A stretch of 53,117 nt of DNA from Flavobacterium seoulense. Lineage in GTDB: Bacteria; Bacteroidota; Bacteroidia; Flavobacteriales; Flavobacteriaceae. Of the stretch, positions 25,632 through 34,047 are shown in pieces. Position numbers and translations under genes: made by a program. Position 1 is the stretch's first letter. Every line of letters starts with the position of its first letter. Under the pieces are notes generated by a model, which saw only the letters and a program-made list of their open reading frames with translations, did no database searches and was not told where the DNA came from. Location of the stretch: contig NZ_JNCA01000010.1 in the NCBI RefSeq assembly GCF_000695795.1, forward strand, positions 1-53,117, given 5' to 3'.

Positions 25632-26675
25632 TTATTCTTCCTCGTCAGTATGATGCGACTTCGAATAATTACGCCATTTTTCAATACAATCCTGAAAATC
25701 CTGTGGCAATTCAGTATCAAAACGCATTAGTTCTCCCGTATTTGGATGTACAAAACCAAGTGTTTTTGCATGCAAAGCCTGTCTTGGTAAGGCTTTAAAA
25801 CAGTTTTCTATAAACTGCTTGTATTTGGTAAACGTAGTTCCTTTTAGAATCAAATGACCTCCATAACGTTCGTCATTAAACAACGGATGTCCTATGTGTT
25901 TCATGTGGGCTCTAATTTGGTGCGTTCTTCCTGTTTCCAGAATACAGGAAACCAAAGTTACATAACCAAAACGCTCCAAAACCTTATAATGCGTAATCGC
26001 TGGTTTTCCTATCTCAGGATCGGCAAAGACAGCCATTTGCATACGGTCTTTTAAATGACGGGCCAAATTCCCTTCGATAGTTCCGCTTTCTTCGGCTACA
26101 TTTCCCCAAACTAAAGCTACATATTCCCTTTCGGTAGTTTTAGCCTCAAATTGCTTGGCCAAATGCGTCATAGCCGCTTCAGTTTTGGCAATTACCAATA
26201 AGCCCGAAGTATCCTTATCAATTCTATGAACTAATCCCGGACGCTCGCTGCTGTTCATTGGTAAATTTTCAAAATGAAAAGCCAATGCATTCACTAAAGT
26301 TCCTGTGTAATTTCCGTGTCCCGGATGCACCACTAATCCCGGTTCTTTGTTAATCAATAACAAAGCCTCATCTTCATAAACAATATTCAACGGAATATTC
26401 TCAGGAAGCACATGATTTTCAAACGGCGGATGCGACAACATAATAGTCACCACATCAAACGGTTTTACTTTATAATTCGATTTTACCGTAGCATCATTCA
26501 CAAAAATGTTACCATCGGTAGCGGCATTTTGTATTTTATTTCGGGTAGCATTTGGGATTAATCCCATTAAGTATTTGTCAATTCGCAACAACGCCTGCCC
26601 TTTAGGAACTTCAAATTTATAATGTTCAAATAATTCCTCTTCGTCTAAATCAATCGGCTCAATATTATTGTTCAT
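25632..26675 (-). CDS. rluD: RluA-family 23S rRNA pseudouridine synthase
   Basis: I start at the ATG at 26675 (347 residues); an upstream TTG at 26705 lies deep in the preceding gene. An S4 RNA-binding domain covers about 25-90, and the catalytic domain holds Asp153 in HRIDKDTSG. RGGxT-like and RTHQIRAHMKHIGHPL motifs follow. RluD modifies helix 69 of 23S rRNA during ribosome assembly. The start codon overlaps the end of the PASTA gene by 11 bp, indicating translational coupling. A conserved PASTA-rluD order is common in Bacteroidota. Confidence 0.94.
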   Translation of the reverse strand: MNNNIEPIDLDEEELFEHYKFEVPKGQALLRIDKYLMGLIPNATRNKIQNAATDGNIFVNDATVKSNYKVKPFDVVTIMLSHPPFENHVLPENIPLNIVYEDEALLLINKEPGLVVHPGHGNYTGTLVNALAFHFENLPMNSSERPGLVHRIDKDTSGLLVIAKTEAAMTHLAKQFEAKTTEREYVALVWGNVAEESGTIEGNLARHLKDRMQMAVFADPEIGKPAITHYKVLERFGYVTLVSCILETGRTHQIRAHMKHIGHPLFNDERYGGHLILKGTTFTKYKQFIENCFKALPRQALHAKTLGFVHPNTGELMRFDTELPQDFQDCIEKWRNYSKSHHTDEEE

Positions 26676-27285
26676 TTGGCATTTCTTCTGTTGCTGGATT
26701 TGCAATTATCGTATCGGTTACTTCTTCTTCATAACTCGCTTTTCCATCACCTAAAACCAAATCAATTTTAGACGATTTCAACACTCTGTCTCCCGGTTTT
26801 ATATTTCTTCCTTTGTAACGCATTTCAAGAACCATATCTTTTCCAAGATTTGGAATATAAGTAATGGTTCCTTCTTCAAGACCTAATGCCTTTAATGTTG
26901 GCACTGCCTCGCGGTATGTTTTCTCAATCAAATCAGGCACTCTAACTGATGAAAAACCAGAACTATTAATCTTAATATATACCTTTCTTCCTTCCTTCAC
27001 CTTTTCACCTGGTAATGGATCCTGCTGTACCACACTGTATTTAGGATAATTGCTTCTATAATCAACACTATCCAGCAAAACATAAGACAAGTCTAATTCG
27101 TCCAGCTTCTCTTCTACCTGTTCTTCGGTCAATTTGCTCAAATCAGGAACTGTAATTTCATTTCCGTGATCAGTAGTAAAAGTCAGCCAATGCATAAAAA
27201 GATAACCCAAAAGGGCAATGATTAAAGCGGCTAGAAAAACCTGTGTGAAAAACGCGCGACTAGTAAGATATTTACGTAAACTCAT
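26665..27285 (-). CDS. Membrane-anchored PASTA-domain protein
   Basis: A 206-residue protein with a single N-terminal transmembrane helix (about 13-32), then two to three PASTA repeats facing the periplasm: about 40-110 (VPDLSKLTEEQVEEKLDEL, then VVQQDPLPGEKVKEG) and about 112-185 (VPDLIEKTYREAVPTLKALG). PASTA domains bind peptidoglycan fragments in other bacteria. No kinase or transpeptidase domain is attached, so its role may be in envelope sensing or scaffold formation. It is coupled to rluD and divergent from ddl, which makes D-Ala-D-Ala, a fitting neighbour. Confidence 0.9.
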   Translation of the reverse strand: MSLRKYLTSRAFFTQVFLAALIIALLGYLFMHWLTFTTDHGNEITVPDLSKLTEEQVEEKLDELDLSYVLLDSVDYRSNYPKYSVVQQDPLPGEKVKEGRKVYIKINSSGFSSVRVPDLIEKTYREAVPTLKALGLEEGTITYIPNLGKDMVLEMRYKGRNIKPGDRVLKSSKIDLVLGDGKASYEEEVTDTIIANPATEEMPNEQ

Positions 27286-27307
27286 ATAATATTTTTTTGA
27301 AAGGTGA

Positions 27308-27349
27308 CAAAGATAAAGCTATTTCGTTTCAAAAAAAATGATAATTTTG
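27308..27349. promoter_or_regulatory. Divergent -7 promoter elements between PASTA gene and ddl
   Basis: On the minus strand, 27315-27308 reads TATCTTTG; on the plus strand, 27342-27349 reads TAATTTTG. Both match TAnnTTTG exactly and point outward. Clear -33 TTTG boxes at standard spacing are not seen for either. Confidence 0.45.
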
Positions 27350-27383
27350 TTTAATCTAGCTTCCGCTCTAGCTTATTTTATTT

Positions 27384-27463
27384 CAGGAGCTATTTCCCGC
27401 TGTTCACTCTATCTTTTTCCCTGTAAAGAACAGGAAAAAAGGATGCCGTTACCATCGGGGCTA
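27384..27463. repeat. Structured intergenic element upstream of ddl, possible dispersed repeat
   Basis: A segment starting AGGAGCTATTTCCCGCTG and ending CCATCGGGGCTA, with a central hairpin CCTGT/ACAGG inside T- and A-runs (27415-27441). I recall very similar segments with variable central hairpins in many Flavobacterium genomes, which would make this a dispersed repeat or a small structured RNA. It lies in the 5' leader of ddl if the 27342 promoter is used. Confidence 0.5.
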
Positions 27464-27497
27464 AAAAAACCATTTTTTACAATACAAACGAAACTAA

Positions 27498-28469
27498 ATG
27501 AAAAACATTGCCATCATCATGGGCGGCTATTCCAGTGAATACAAAATTTCACTTATTAGCGGTAACGTAGTTTACAAATTCTTAGATAAATCAAAATACA
27601 ATGCTTTTCGCATCCATATTTTTAAAGAGAAATGGGTTTATGTAGACGATGCCGAAAATGAATTTCCAATAGATCGAAACGATTTTTCGGTAACTGTAAA
27701 TGGCAACAAAATCAGTTTTGACTGCGTTTTCAACGCTATTCACGGAACTCCGGGCGAAGATGGTTTAATGCAGGCTTATTTTGAATTATTAGGTATTCCG
27801 CAAACTTCTTGTGACTACTATCAAGCTGCTTTAACATTCAATAAAAGAGATTTACTTTCAGTTTTAAAACCATACGGAATCAAAACCGCTATTTCTTATT
27901 ATTTAAACAAAGGTGATGAAATCAACACTAGCGAAATCATTAATAAAGTAGGATTACCTTGTTTCGTTAAACCCAATAAAGCAGGATCAAGTTTCGGGAT
28001 TTCGAAAGTAAAAACCGAAGCCGAATTACCAACAGCCATTGAAACCGCATACAAAGAAGACAACGAAATTATCATAGAGAGTTTCCTTGACGGAACCGAA
28101 GTTTCTGTTGGAGTTATCAATTACAAAGGCGAAATCATCGTCTTGCCAATCACCGAAATTGTTTCAGAAAATGACTTCTTCGACTATGAAGCCAAATACC
28201 AAGGGAAATCACAGGAAATCACTCCTGCCCGACTTTCTGACGAAATGACTCAAAAAGTAGGAACCATTGCAAAACGTGCTTACGAAGTATTGAAAATGAA
28301 AGGATTCTCCCGTTCAGAATTTATCATCGTTAACGACGAACCACACATGCTGGAAATGAATACCATTCCGGGATTAACTACTGAAAGTTTGATTCCGCAA
28401 CAAGCTGCCGCAGCAGGAATTTCATTAGAAGATTTGTTTACTAATGCGATAGAATTAGCTTTAGCATAA
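27498..28469 (+). CDS. ddl: D-alanine--D-alanine ligase
   Basis: A 323-residue ATP-grasp ligase that joins two D-alanines for peptidoglycan precursors in the cytoplasm. Visible family features: N-terminal IIMGGYSSEYKISL, the HGTPGEDG motif near residue 82, the ATP-grasp lysine segment PCFVKPNKAGSSFGI, and the C-terminal RSEFII...LEMNTIPGLTTESL that carries the metal and substrate residues. Complete length. It is divergent from the PASTA-rluD pair. Confidence 0.97.
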   Translation: MKNIAIIMGGYSSEYKISLISGNVVYKFLDKSKYNAFRIHIFKEKWVYVDDAENEFPIDRNDFSVTVNGNKISFDCVFNAIHGTPGEDGLMQAYFELLGIPQTSCDYYQAALTFNKRDLLSVLKPYGIKTAISYYLNKGDEINTSEIINKVGLPCFVKPNKAGSSFGISKVKTEAELPTAIETAYKEDNEIIIESFLDGTEVSVGVINYKGEIIVLPITEIVSENDFFDYEAKYQGKSQEITPARLSDEMTQKVGTIAKRAYEVLKMKGFSRSEFIIVNDEPHMLEMNTIPGLTTESLIPQQAAAAGISLEDLFTNAIELALA

Positions 28470-28487
28470 AAGTTATTAAGATACTTT

Positions 28488-28517
28488 AGGTGTTAAGATT
28501 TAAAGATTTTAGCACCT
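28488..28517 (+). terminator. Weak terminator after ddl
   Basis: AGGTGTTA (28488-28495) pairs with TAGCACCT (28510-28517) through one G-T pair, followed by a T-rich stretch. The stem is short. Confidence 0.45.
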
Positions 28518-28610
28518 TTAATTTTTATAATAATATCAAAAACTAAATGATCTTGTCATTCCATTGAAGTAGGGATGAGAAAAAAATAAACACAGAAAGA
28601 AAAACATAGT

Positions 28611-28642
28611 AACTTAGTATCTCAGAACCTTAGCAACTCAAA
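28611..28642. repeat. Period-8 word-like repeats before DUF421 gene
   Basis: Four successive 8-base words (AACTTAGT, ATCTCAGA, ACCTTAGC, AACTCAAA) vary on one pattern and run up to the DUF421 start codon. They resemble other degenerate spacers in this window. Confidence 0.55.
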
Positions 28643-28645
28643 AGC

Positions 28646-29338
28646 ATGAAAGATATCTTTGAATGGAACAGGCTCTTATTTAACGAAATGCCGGAAGTTT
28701 TTCTTTTGGAAGTTTTATTTCGTTCAACAGTAATGTTTATCATTTTATTGTTGACCTTAAAATTAGCTGGAAAAAGAGGTGTAAAACAATTATCCGTTTT
28801 CGAAACCGTAATTATTATCGCACTAGGATCTGCAGCTGGAGATCCTATGTTTTATGAAGATGTTGGGATTATTCCCGCTGCAACGGTATTTGTTGTTATT
28901 ATTGTTTTATACCGTTCAGTCACCTGGCTAACTGGAAAAAGCAAGAAATTTGAAGAATTTGTAGAAGGAAAAACCGAATGTCTTATTATTGATGGAAAAT
29001 TTTCGGTTACTTCTTTTGAAAAAGAAAGCCTTGCTCAGGATGAATTTTTCTCTGAACTTCGTATAAAATCTATAGAACATTTAGGACAGATAAAAAATGC
29101 CTTTATTGAAACAAGCGGAGAAATAAGTGTGTTTTATTATGAGGATAAAGATGTGAAATTTGGATTACCTATTTTACCTTCTTTGTTTAATCAAAAAAAT
29201 AAATTTATTCCAGCAAACGGTATTTATTCCTGTACATTTTGCGGACATACCGAAGAGCAAAATTCAGCAACTGCAACCTGCACTATTTGTAAAAAAGACG
29301 AATGGGTTGCTGCAATAAATACCAAAAGAATTACTTAA
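28646..29338 (+). CDS. DUF421 (YetF-like) membrane protein with C-terminal zinc ribbon
   Basis: A 230-residue protein. Two to three N-terminal transmembrane helices (about 18-40, 48-70, 75-95) are followed by a YetF-type soluble domain (about 100-190) with the typical LAQDEFFSELR segment. The last 35 residues add two CxxC pairs (SCTFCGH and CTICKK), a rubredoxin-like zinc ribbon that ordinary DUF421 proteins do not need. Function of the family is unclear; links to envelope stress and sporulation are known in Firmicutes. It is 9 bp upstream of coaD. Confidence 0.88.
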   Translation: MKDIFEWNRLLFNEMPEVFLLEVLFRSTVMFIILLLTLKLAGKRGVKQLSVFETVIIIALGSAAGDPMFYEDVGIIPAATVFVVIIVLYRSVTWLTGKSKKFEEFVEGKTECLIIDGKFSVTSFEKESLAQDEFFSELRIKSIEHLGQIKNAFIETSGEISVFYYEDKDVKFGLPILPSLFNQKNKFIPANGIYSCTFCGHTEEQNSATATCTICKKDEWVAAINTKRIT

Positions 29339-29347
29339 AAAATAAAA

Positions 29348-29803
29348 ATGAGAAAAGCTATATTTCCGGGATCTTTTGATCCTATTACCTTAGGTCATGA
29401 AGACATCATCAAAAGAGGAACTCCACTTTTTGATGAAATCGTTATTGCCATTGGGGTGAATGCTGAGAAAAAATACATGTTCCCTCTGGAAGAAAGAAAA
29501 CGTTTTATTGAGGAAACTTTCAAAAACGAACCAAAAATTTCGGTAGTTACTTATGAAGGTCTAACCATTGATTTGTGTAAAAAAATTGGCGCTAATTTCA
29601 TTCTTCGTGGTTTGCGTAATCCTGCCGATTTTGAATTCGAAAAAGCCATCGCTCACACCAACAGGGAATTATCTAAAATAGAAACTGTGTTTTTATTGAC
29701 TGCAGCAAGTACTTCTTATATCAGTTCGAGTATCGTGAGAGATGTACTTAGAAATGGCGGAGAATATGAATTGTTAGTTCCAAATGCAGTTCGAGTAAAA
29801 TAA
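29348..29803 (+). CDS. coaD: Phosphopantetheine adenylyltransferase
   Basis: A 151-residue nucleotidyltransferase that makes dephospho-CoA from 4'-phosphopantetheine and ATP, the fourth step of CoA synthesis. The opening FPGSFDPITLGH carries the TxGH nucleotidyltransferase motif. The RGLRNPADFEFE substrate segment and the late STSYISSSIVRDV motif complete the signature. Length is usual (about 150-165). It follows the DUF421 gene by 9 bp. Confidence 0.97.
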   Translation: MRKAIFPGSFDPITLGHEDIIKRGTPLFDEIVIAIGVNAEKKYMFPLEERKRFIEETFKNEPKISVVTYEGLTIDLCKKIGANFILRGLRNPADFEFEKAIAHTNRELSKIETVFLLTAASTSYISSSIVRDVLRNGGEYELLVPNAVRVK

Positions 29804-29865
29804 ATTCAGTAGAAAGTGATCAGTTTTTAGTATTCAGTAAACGAAATTTAGATCGCAAAATAAAA

Positions 29866-29904
29866 ACTAAGGACTCGGGACTAAACACCAAGGACTAAAA
29901 AACT
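29866..29904. repeat. Word-like repeats between coaD and PhnA-like gene
   Basis: Variations on ACTAAGGACT and GGACTAAACACC repeat three times, and CAGTA/CAGTTTTTAGTA-type words precede them from 29808. No frame or terminator is obvious in this 112-bp spacer. Confidence 0.45.
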
Positions 29905-29915
29905 TAAATAAAATA

Positions 29916-30494
29916 ATGAGCATAGACAGAGAATTAAATAAACGCAGTGGCGGAAAATGTGAACTTTGTGGAGCAACAGAAAACCTAAAAGTTTATGAAG
30001 TGCTTCCTACTAAAAAAGGTGGAATTGATGAAGCTATTCAGGCTTGTGCTACTTGTGTTGACCAAATTGAAAATCCAGGTAACGAAGATCTAAACCACTG
30101 GAGAAGCTTGAATGACAGTATGTGGAGCGAGCACATTCCGGTACAGGTAGTTGCCTGGAGAATGTTGAGCCGTTTGCGTGCTGCGGGTTGGCCACAGGAA
30201 TTACTGGATATGATGTATCTTGACGAAGACACTCTGGAATGGGCAAAAGCAACCGGTGAAGGTGAAGACGATGAAAATAAAATCGTTCACAGAGACAGCA
30301 ACGGAGTGATTCTGACACACGGAGACTCAGTTGTTTTAATCAAAGACTTAAAAGTAAAAGGTTCCAGTATGGTGGCTAAACAAGGAACTGCTGTTAGAAA
30401 CATCCGTCTTGATCATGAAAATGCCGAATATATTGAAGGAAAAGTAGACGGACAACAAATTGTAATTATTACACAATACGTAAAGAAAATTTAG
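29916..30494 (+). CDS. PhnA-domain zinc-ribbon protein
   Basis: A 192-residue protein. Four cysteines (Cys15, Cys18, Cys44, Cys47) form an N-terminal zinc ribbon. The C-terminal region (about 125-192), with DSNGVILTHGDSVVLIKDLKVKG, is the PhnA domain. Despite the name, PhnA-family (YjdM) proteins are not shown to break phosphonates, and no phosphonate genes are nearby. The middle region (about 65-110) is Trp-rich. Cytoplasmic, role unknown. Confidence 0.88.
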   Translation: MSIDRELNKRSGGKCELCGATENLKVYEVLPTKKGGIDEAIQACATCVDQIENPGNEDLNHWRSLNDSMWSEHIPVQVVAWRMLSRLRAAGWPQELLDMMYLDEDTLEWAKATGEGEDDENKIVHRDSNGVILTHGDSVVLIKDLKVKGSSMVAKQGTAVRNIRLDHENAEYIEGKVDGQQIVIITQYVKKI

Positions 30495-30498
30495 CCTA

Positions 30499-30617
30499 CA
30501 GAAGGCAGTTGACAGACAGAAGAGTTTAGACTATAAAAAAAGAAAGCAGATTTCATATTAAGAATATTAAAATTCTAATTTGAAATCTGCTTTTTGTTTT
30601 CTGCAAACTGCCTTCTG
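30499..30617. terminator. Nested palindromes and bidirectional terminator between PhnA-like and helicase genes
   Basis: AAAGCAGATTTCA (30543-30555) pairs with 30581-30593 and is followed by a T-run, a good convergent terminator. Outside it, CAGAAGGCAGTT (30499-30510) pairs exactly with 30606-30617. The outer arms consist of CTG-rich words like those in other spacers. Confidence 0.75.
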
Positions 30618-30628
30618 CTAACTGATCA

Positions 30629-31981
30629 CTACTCCTCCACTTTCTTAATCACATTTCGGGCAACCTGAATTTTATATTTTTTACCCTTCATTTTTTCGTC
30701 TTTAATATTATGCAGTAACTCTTTTACTTTAGCATATTTTACGGCGGCAAACGAAATAAAATCTTTTACTTCGATTAATCCTAAATCGCCTTTTTCCAAT
30801 TTCCCTTTTTGGGAAAAGAAACCTACGATATCTATTTTGTTCAGCTTATTTTTCTTTCCTCCGCTGATGTAAATCGTTTGAAATTGTGGTGCTTTTGGCA
30901 AAGACTTAGCATTTTCGACTGAAAAAACTTCGGTATTTTCATAATCTAAATAATCCATTTTTTTCTCAGACTCATTTATAATCAGATAAGCCGTTCCCGT
31001 AGCCGTCATACGTGCCGTACGTCCGTTTCTATGGGTAAATTCATCTTCCTTTAATGGTAAATGGTAATGAATTACATGATTCATTTCGGGAATATCGAGT
31101 CCTCGGGCTGCTAAATCAGTGGTAACTAAATAACTCACACTACCATTTCTAAACTGAATCAAAGCACGTTCACGCTCTTCCTGATCCATTCCGCCATGAT
31201 AATAAGTCGAATATATTCCTTTTTCATTCAACGTATCACTAATACGCTCGGCAGCATCACGATGATTACAAAAAATAATTGCCGATTCTGATTTCAATGA
31301 ACAAATCAACTGAAACAAAGTATTAAGCTTATCTTTTTCTTTCGAAATCACCAATTTAACCGAAAGATTAGACGACTTTTCTTCCTCTTCAGGAATAAAG
31401 TCCAGAATCGTTGGATTTACCACTCGGGTGTATTTTGGAATCTCAATATCAGAGGTTGCCGAAACCAAAACACGTTTATTTACTTTCGATAATTTACCAA
31501 TGATGAACGACATTTGCTCATGAAATCCCAATTGCAAAGACTTATCAAATTCGTCCAAAATCAAGGTTTGAATTTTATCCAGACGAAAAGTTTCTCTTTC
31601 GATATGATCAGCAATTCTGCCCGGCGTTCCTATTAAAACTGCTGGTGGATTGCTTAAATTTTTAATTTCGGTATCAATCGAATGTCCTCCATAACAAACA
31701 TTAACCTTATAATCAGTTCCCATTTTTTTCCAAACCTGCTCAATCTGCAATCCTAATTCGCGTGATGGAACTAAAATTAAACATTGTACCGAAAGGATTT
31801 CCGGCTGTAGCATTTCTAAAATGGGCATTAAAAAAGCTAATGTTTTCCCGGAACCTGTTGGCGACAACAACAAAACATTATTTTCATTCAAAATGACTTC
31901 CTGAGCGGCTTGCTGCATTTCATTCAGGCTTTCGATACCTAAATTTAGAAGTGTATTATTAGCGTGTGGTTTCTTATTCAT
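30629..31981 (-). CDS. DEAD-box RNA helicase, DbpA-like
   Basis: A 450-residue ATP-dependent RNA helicase. Motif I is SPTGSGKT (about 40-47), motif II reads DEFD rather than DEAD, motif III SATS, and motif VI HRNGRTARM. A C-terminal DbpA-type RNA-binding domain (about 375-445; KIDIVGFFSQKGKL, then GLIEVKDFISFAAVKY) suggests action on 23S rRNA during large-subunit assembly. It is monocistronic, with a convergent terminator downstream. The DEFD variant is known in some family members and should still bind ATP and magnesium. Confidence 0.9.
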   Translation of the reverse strand: MNKKPHANNTLLNLGIESLNEMQQAAQEVILNENNVLLLSPTGSGKTLAFLMPILEMLQPEILSVQCLILVPSRELGLQIEQVWKKMGTDYKVNVCYGGHSIDTEIKNLSNPPAVLIGTPGRIADHIERETFRLDKIQTLILDEFDKSLQLGFHEQMSFIIGKLSKVNKRVLVSATSDIEIPKYTRVVNPTILDFIPEEEEKSSNLSVKLVISKEKDKLNTLFQLICSLKSESAIIFCNHRDAAERISDTLNEKGIYSTYYHGGMDQEERERALIQFRNGSVSYLVTTDLAARGLDIPEMNHVIHYHLPLKEDEFTHRNGRTARMTATGTAYLIINESEKKMDYLDYENTEVFSVENAKSLPKAPQFQTIYISGGKKNKLNKIDIVGFFSQKGKLEKGDLGLIEVKDFISFAAVKYAKVKELLHNIKDEKMKGKKYKIQVARNVIKKVEE

Positions 31982-32171
31982 GCGGCAAAGGTAATTAAAA
32001 AGAGGACAGTTTTTAAATTGCTAATTTGGGTCAGTAATTCCTTTTTTCGAATAAAATAGTTTGGTACAAACTCATTTGTGCTAAAAAAAATAGCCATAGA
32101 AATACTAATAAGCCTTGATTTTCGGTCTTTTTATAGTATTTTTATACTTTAAATTTTATTCCAAAAAAATC

Positions 32172-32699
32172 ATGAAAAAATTCATTCTATTTACACTCAC
32201 GATTAGTGCTGTCTTTGTTGGTTGTAAACCTCAAAATAAATCGGCAGATACTAAAAAATTAAATATCGCATTAGAAGCTAAAAGTAACAGCAGCGTTACA
32301 GGAACCGCTACTTTTATTGAAAAAAACGGAAAAGTAACTTTTGAAGCTAAAGTTTCAGGCTTAAAACCAGGTGTTCACGCGATTCATATTCACGAAAAAT
32401 CAGATTGTTCAGCTCCTGATGGAAGTTCGGCTGGAGGACATTGGAATCCAACCTTTAAAAAACATGGAAAATGGGGTGTTGGCGAATACCACAAAGGTGA
32501 TATTGGTAACTTTACAGCTGATGATAAAGGAAATGGTTCTATAAAAATCACAACTGACGAATGGTGCATTGGTTGTGGAGACCAAACTAAAGATATCCTA
32601 GGAAAAGGTTTAATTGTTCATGATGGAACTGATGATTTTACTTCTCAACCAGCAGGAAATGCAGGTGCAAGAGTGGCTTGTACAGCGATTATCAAATAA
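32172..32699 (+). CDS. sodC: Cu/Zn superoxide dismutase, lipoprotein
   Basis: I start at the ATG at 32172, where a lipoprotein signal begins (lipobox ending Cys18); a frame from 32115 would add 19 residues before it. The 175-residue protein has every metal ligand: His72, His74, His90 and His150 for copper; His90, His98, His107 and Asp110 for zinc. The Cys79-Cys170 disulfide and the guiding Arg167 are present. An extra CxxC (WCIGCGD, 132-135) is unusual. It disproportionates superoxide in the periplasm. Confidence 0.96.
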   Translation: MKKFILFTLTISAVFVGCKPQNKSADTKKLNIALEAKSNSSVTGTATFIEKNGKVTFEAKVSGLKPGVHAIHIHEKSDCSAPDGSSAGGHWNPTFKKHGKWGVGEYHKGDIGNFTADDKGNGSIKITTDEWCIGCGDQTKDILGKGLIVHDGTDDFTSQPAGNAGARVACTAIIK

Positions 32700-32719
32700 T
32701 GCCTAGAACAAAATAGCTT

Positions 32720-32755
32720 AAAACCATCTTAATTTAACAAAATTGGGATGGTTTT
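32720..32755 (+). terminator. Terminator after sodC
   Basis: AAAACCATC (32720-32728) pairs with GATGGTTTT (32747-32755), with AATTT/AAATT pairing inside and a T-run after. Confidence 0.85.
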
Positions 32756-32817
32756 TTTATTTTTAGATAACACCAAAACTATAAAAAAACATAGCTTTGT
32801 AACATCAAAAAAATACA

Positions 32818-34017
32818 ATGATTAACCCTTCTGCATCTGGTTGGATTGATAAATTTTTTATCAAACAAGAATTCAAGAAAGAACATATTTTCCTGAATAC
32901 TGATTCTTTCTATAAAAAAACCAGAGCTACCGGATTTATTTACGGTCATATTATTTCGTTTGAAACTCCTGTAACTGTTGACACTAAAGGCTGGGTGCAA
33001 AATGAAATTCCGAAAGTTGCATTATTGAATGCTTTATACGGAGTTTATGGATTAATTACTAATGATGCCGAACCTTCTAATTTTATAAAAAAATTACTGG
33101 ATTTTTATGACGAAATGCATCCGCAGGGTTTTAATTTATTTAAGAAAGTCTTACCGAATGGCGCTCCATCCTTAAATTTGGAAAAATTTATTGATACCCG
33201 TGTACAAACCAATGTGGATATTATCAATAAAAATTTCTCTCATATTGTAACTAATGCTTTGCTCTTTATTGATGTTTTAGCTTTTAGACAATATTTAATT
33301 AACGGAAAAATCCCAGAGAAATACCTCAAAAAAATTGAAGAAGCAGTAATTAATGTGGTTACACTGGCTTTAAAAATTAAGACTACTAAATCTAATTATG
33401 ACGATTTATTAATTAAACTTTTTGAAGCTTCTGTTCGCTACAGCAAATTTTCTAAAATTAATGCTCAGAATTTAGACGAATTCAATTTAGATTATTTCAG
33501 TTCTGATTTAGAGAAATATTACCTCATCGATATGGCAGGAATGGCATTATGGAGCGATGGTGAAATCGAAAATGAAGAAATTTACTTTTTACATAAATTA
33601 GCTCAAAACCTTAAAATTTCGGGTGATTTTGTGACCGAAAGTATTAAAAACACAGATACTTTTATAACCACTTATAAAAAGGAAATTCCGTATTTTAATT
33701 ATTCGAATCCGGTAAAACATTTTTACGATCAAACGACACAAAATGTTATTACACTAATTACGCGTAATAAAAACCGATTAGTTAAGGAAATTATTCAGAG
33801 TAAGGAATTGATGGTTTTATTAGCCTATTCTACACGAAGGGATTTAAGCGAAAAAGAAAAAAAGAAAGTAAAAAAACAGCTGTTGGAGGTTTGTAAAACA
33901 ATACCATCTTTAACTATTTTTTTACTTCCCGGAGGAAGCTTATTACTTCCTATCCTGATAAAATTTATCCCAACTTTACTTCCATCGGCTTTCAATGAGA
34001 ATTTAGATAACGAATAA
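32818..34017 (+). CDS. LETM1-like C-terminal domain protein, function unknown
   Basis: A 399-residue protein with a long, mostly alpha-helical body (about 40-300), including an acidic GMALWSDGEIENEEIYFLHKLA segment that resembles TerB-like helices. The last 75 residues (SKELMVLLAYSTRRDLSEKE, then PGGSLLLPILIKFIPTLLPSAF) match the LETM1 ribosome-binding-like motif known from mitochondrial proteins. No signal peptide; the hydrophobic C-terminal stretch may touch a membrane. I know no established bacterial function. It is a single gene between sodC and sulP. Confidence 0.75.
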   Translation: MINPSASGWIDKFFIKQEFKKEHIFLNTDSFYKKTRATGFIYGHIISFETPVTVDTKGWVQNEIPKVALLNALYGVYGLITNDAEPSNFIKKLLDFYDEMHPQGFNLFKKVLPNGAPSLNLEKFIDTRVQTNVDIINKNFSHIVTNALLFIDVLAFRQYLINGKIPEKYLKKIEEAVINVVTLALKIKTTKSNYDDLLIKLFEASVRYSKFSKINAQNLDEFNLDYFSSDLEKYYLIDMAGMALWSDGEIENEEIYFLHKLAQNLKISGDFVTESIKNTDTFITTYKKEIPYFNYSNPVKHFYDQTTQNVITLITRNKNRLVKEIIQSKELMVLLAYSTRRDLSEKEKKKVKKQLLEVCKTIPSLTIFLLPGGSLLLPILIKFIPTLLPSAFNENLDNE

Positions 34018-34041
34018 AAAAATCGTATTCAGATTTTTATT
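34012..34041. terminator. Weak convergent terminator between LETM1-like gene and sulP
   Basis: AAAAAATC and GATTTTT arms flank a GTATTCA loop. The stem is almost entirely A-T, so strength is doubtful. Confidence 0.4.
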
Positions 34042-34047
34042 TGTTGA

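Noticed and set aside
27338..27538. 66-codon frame upstream of ddl
   Set aside because: It runs through the -7 box and the structured repeat and overlaps ddl out of frame; no homology is recognisable.
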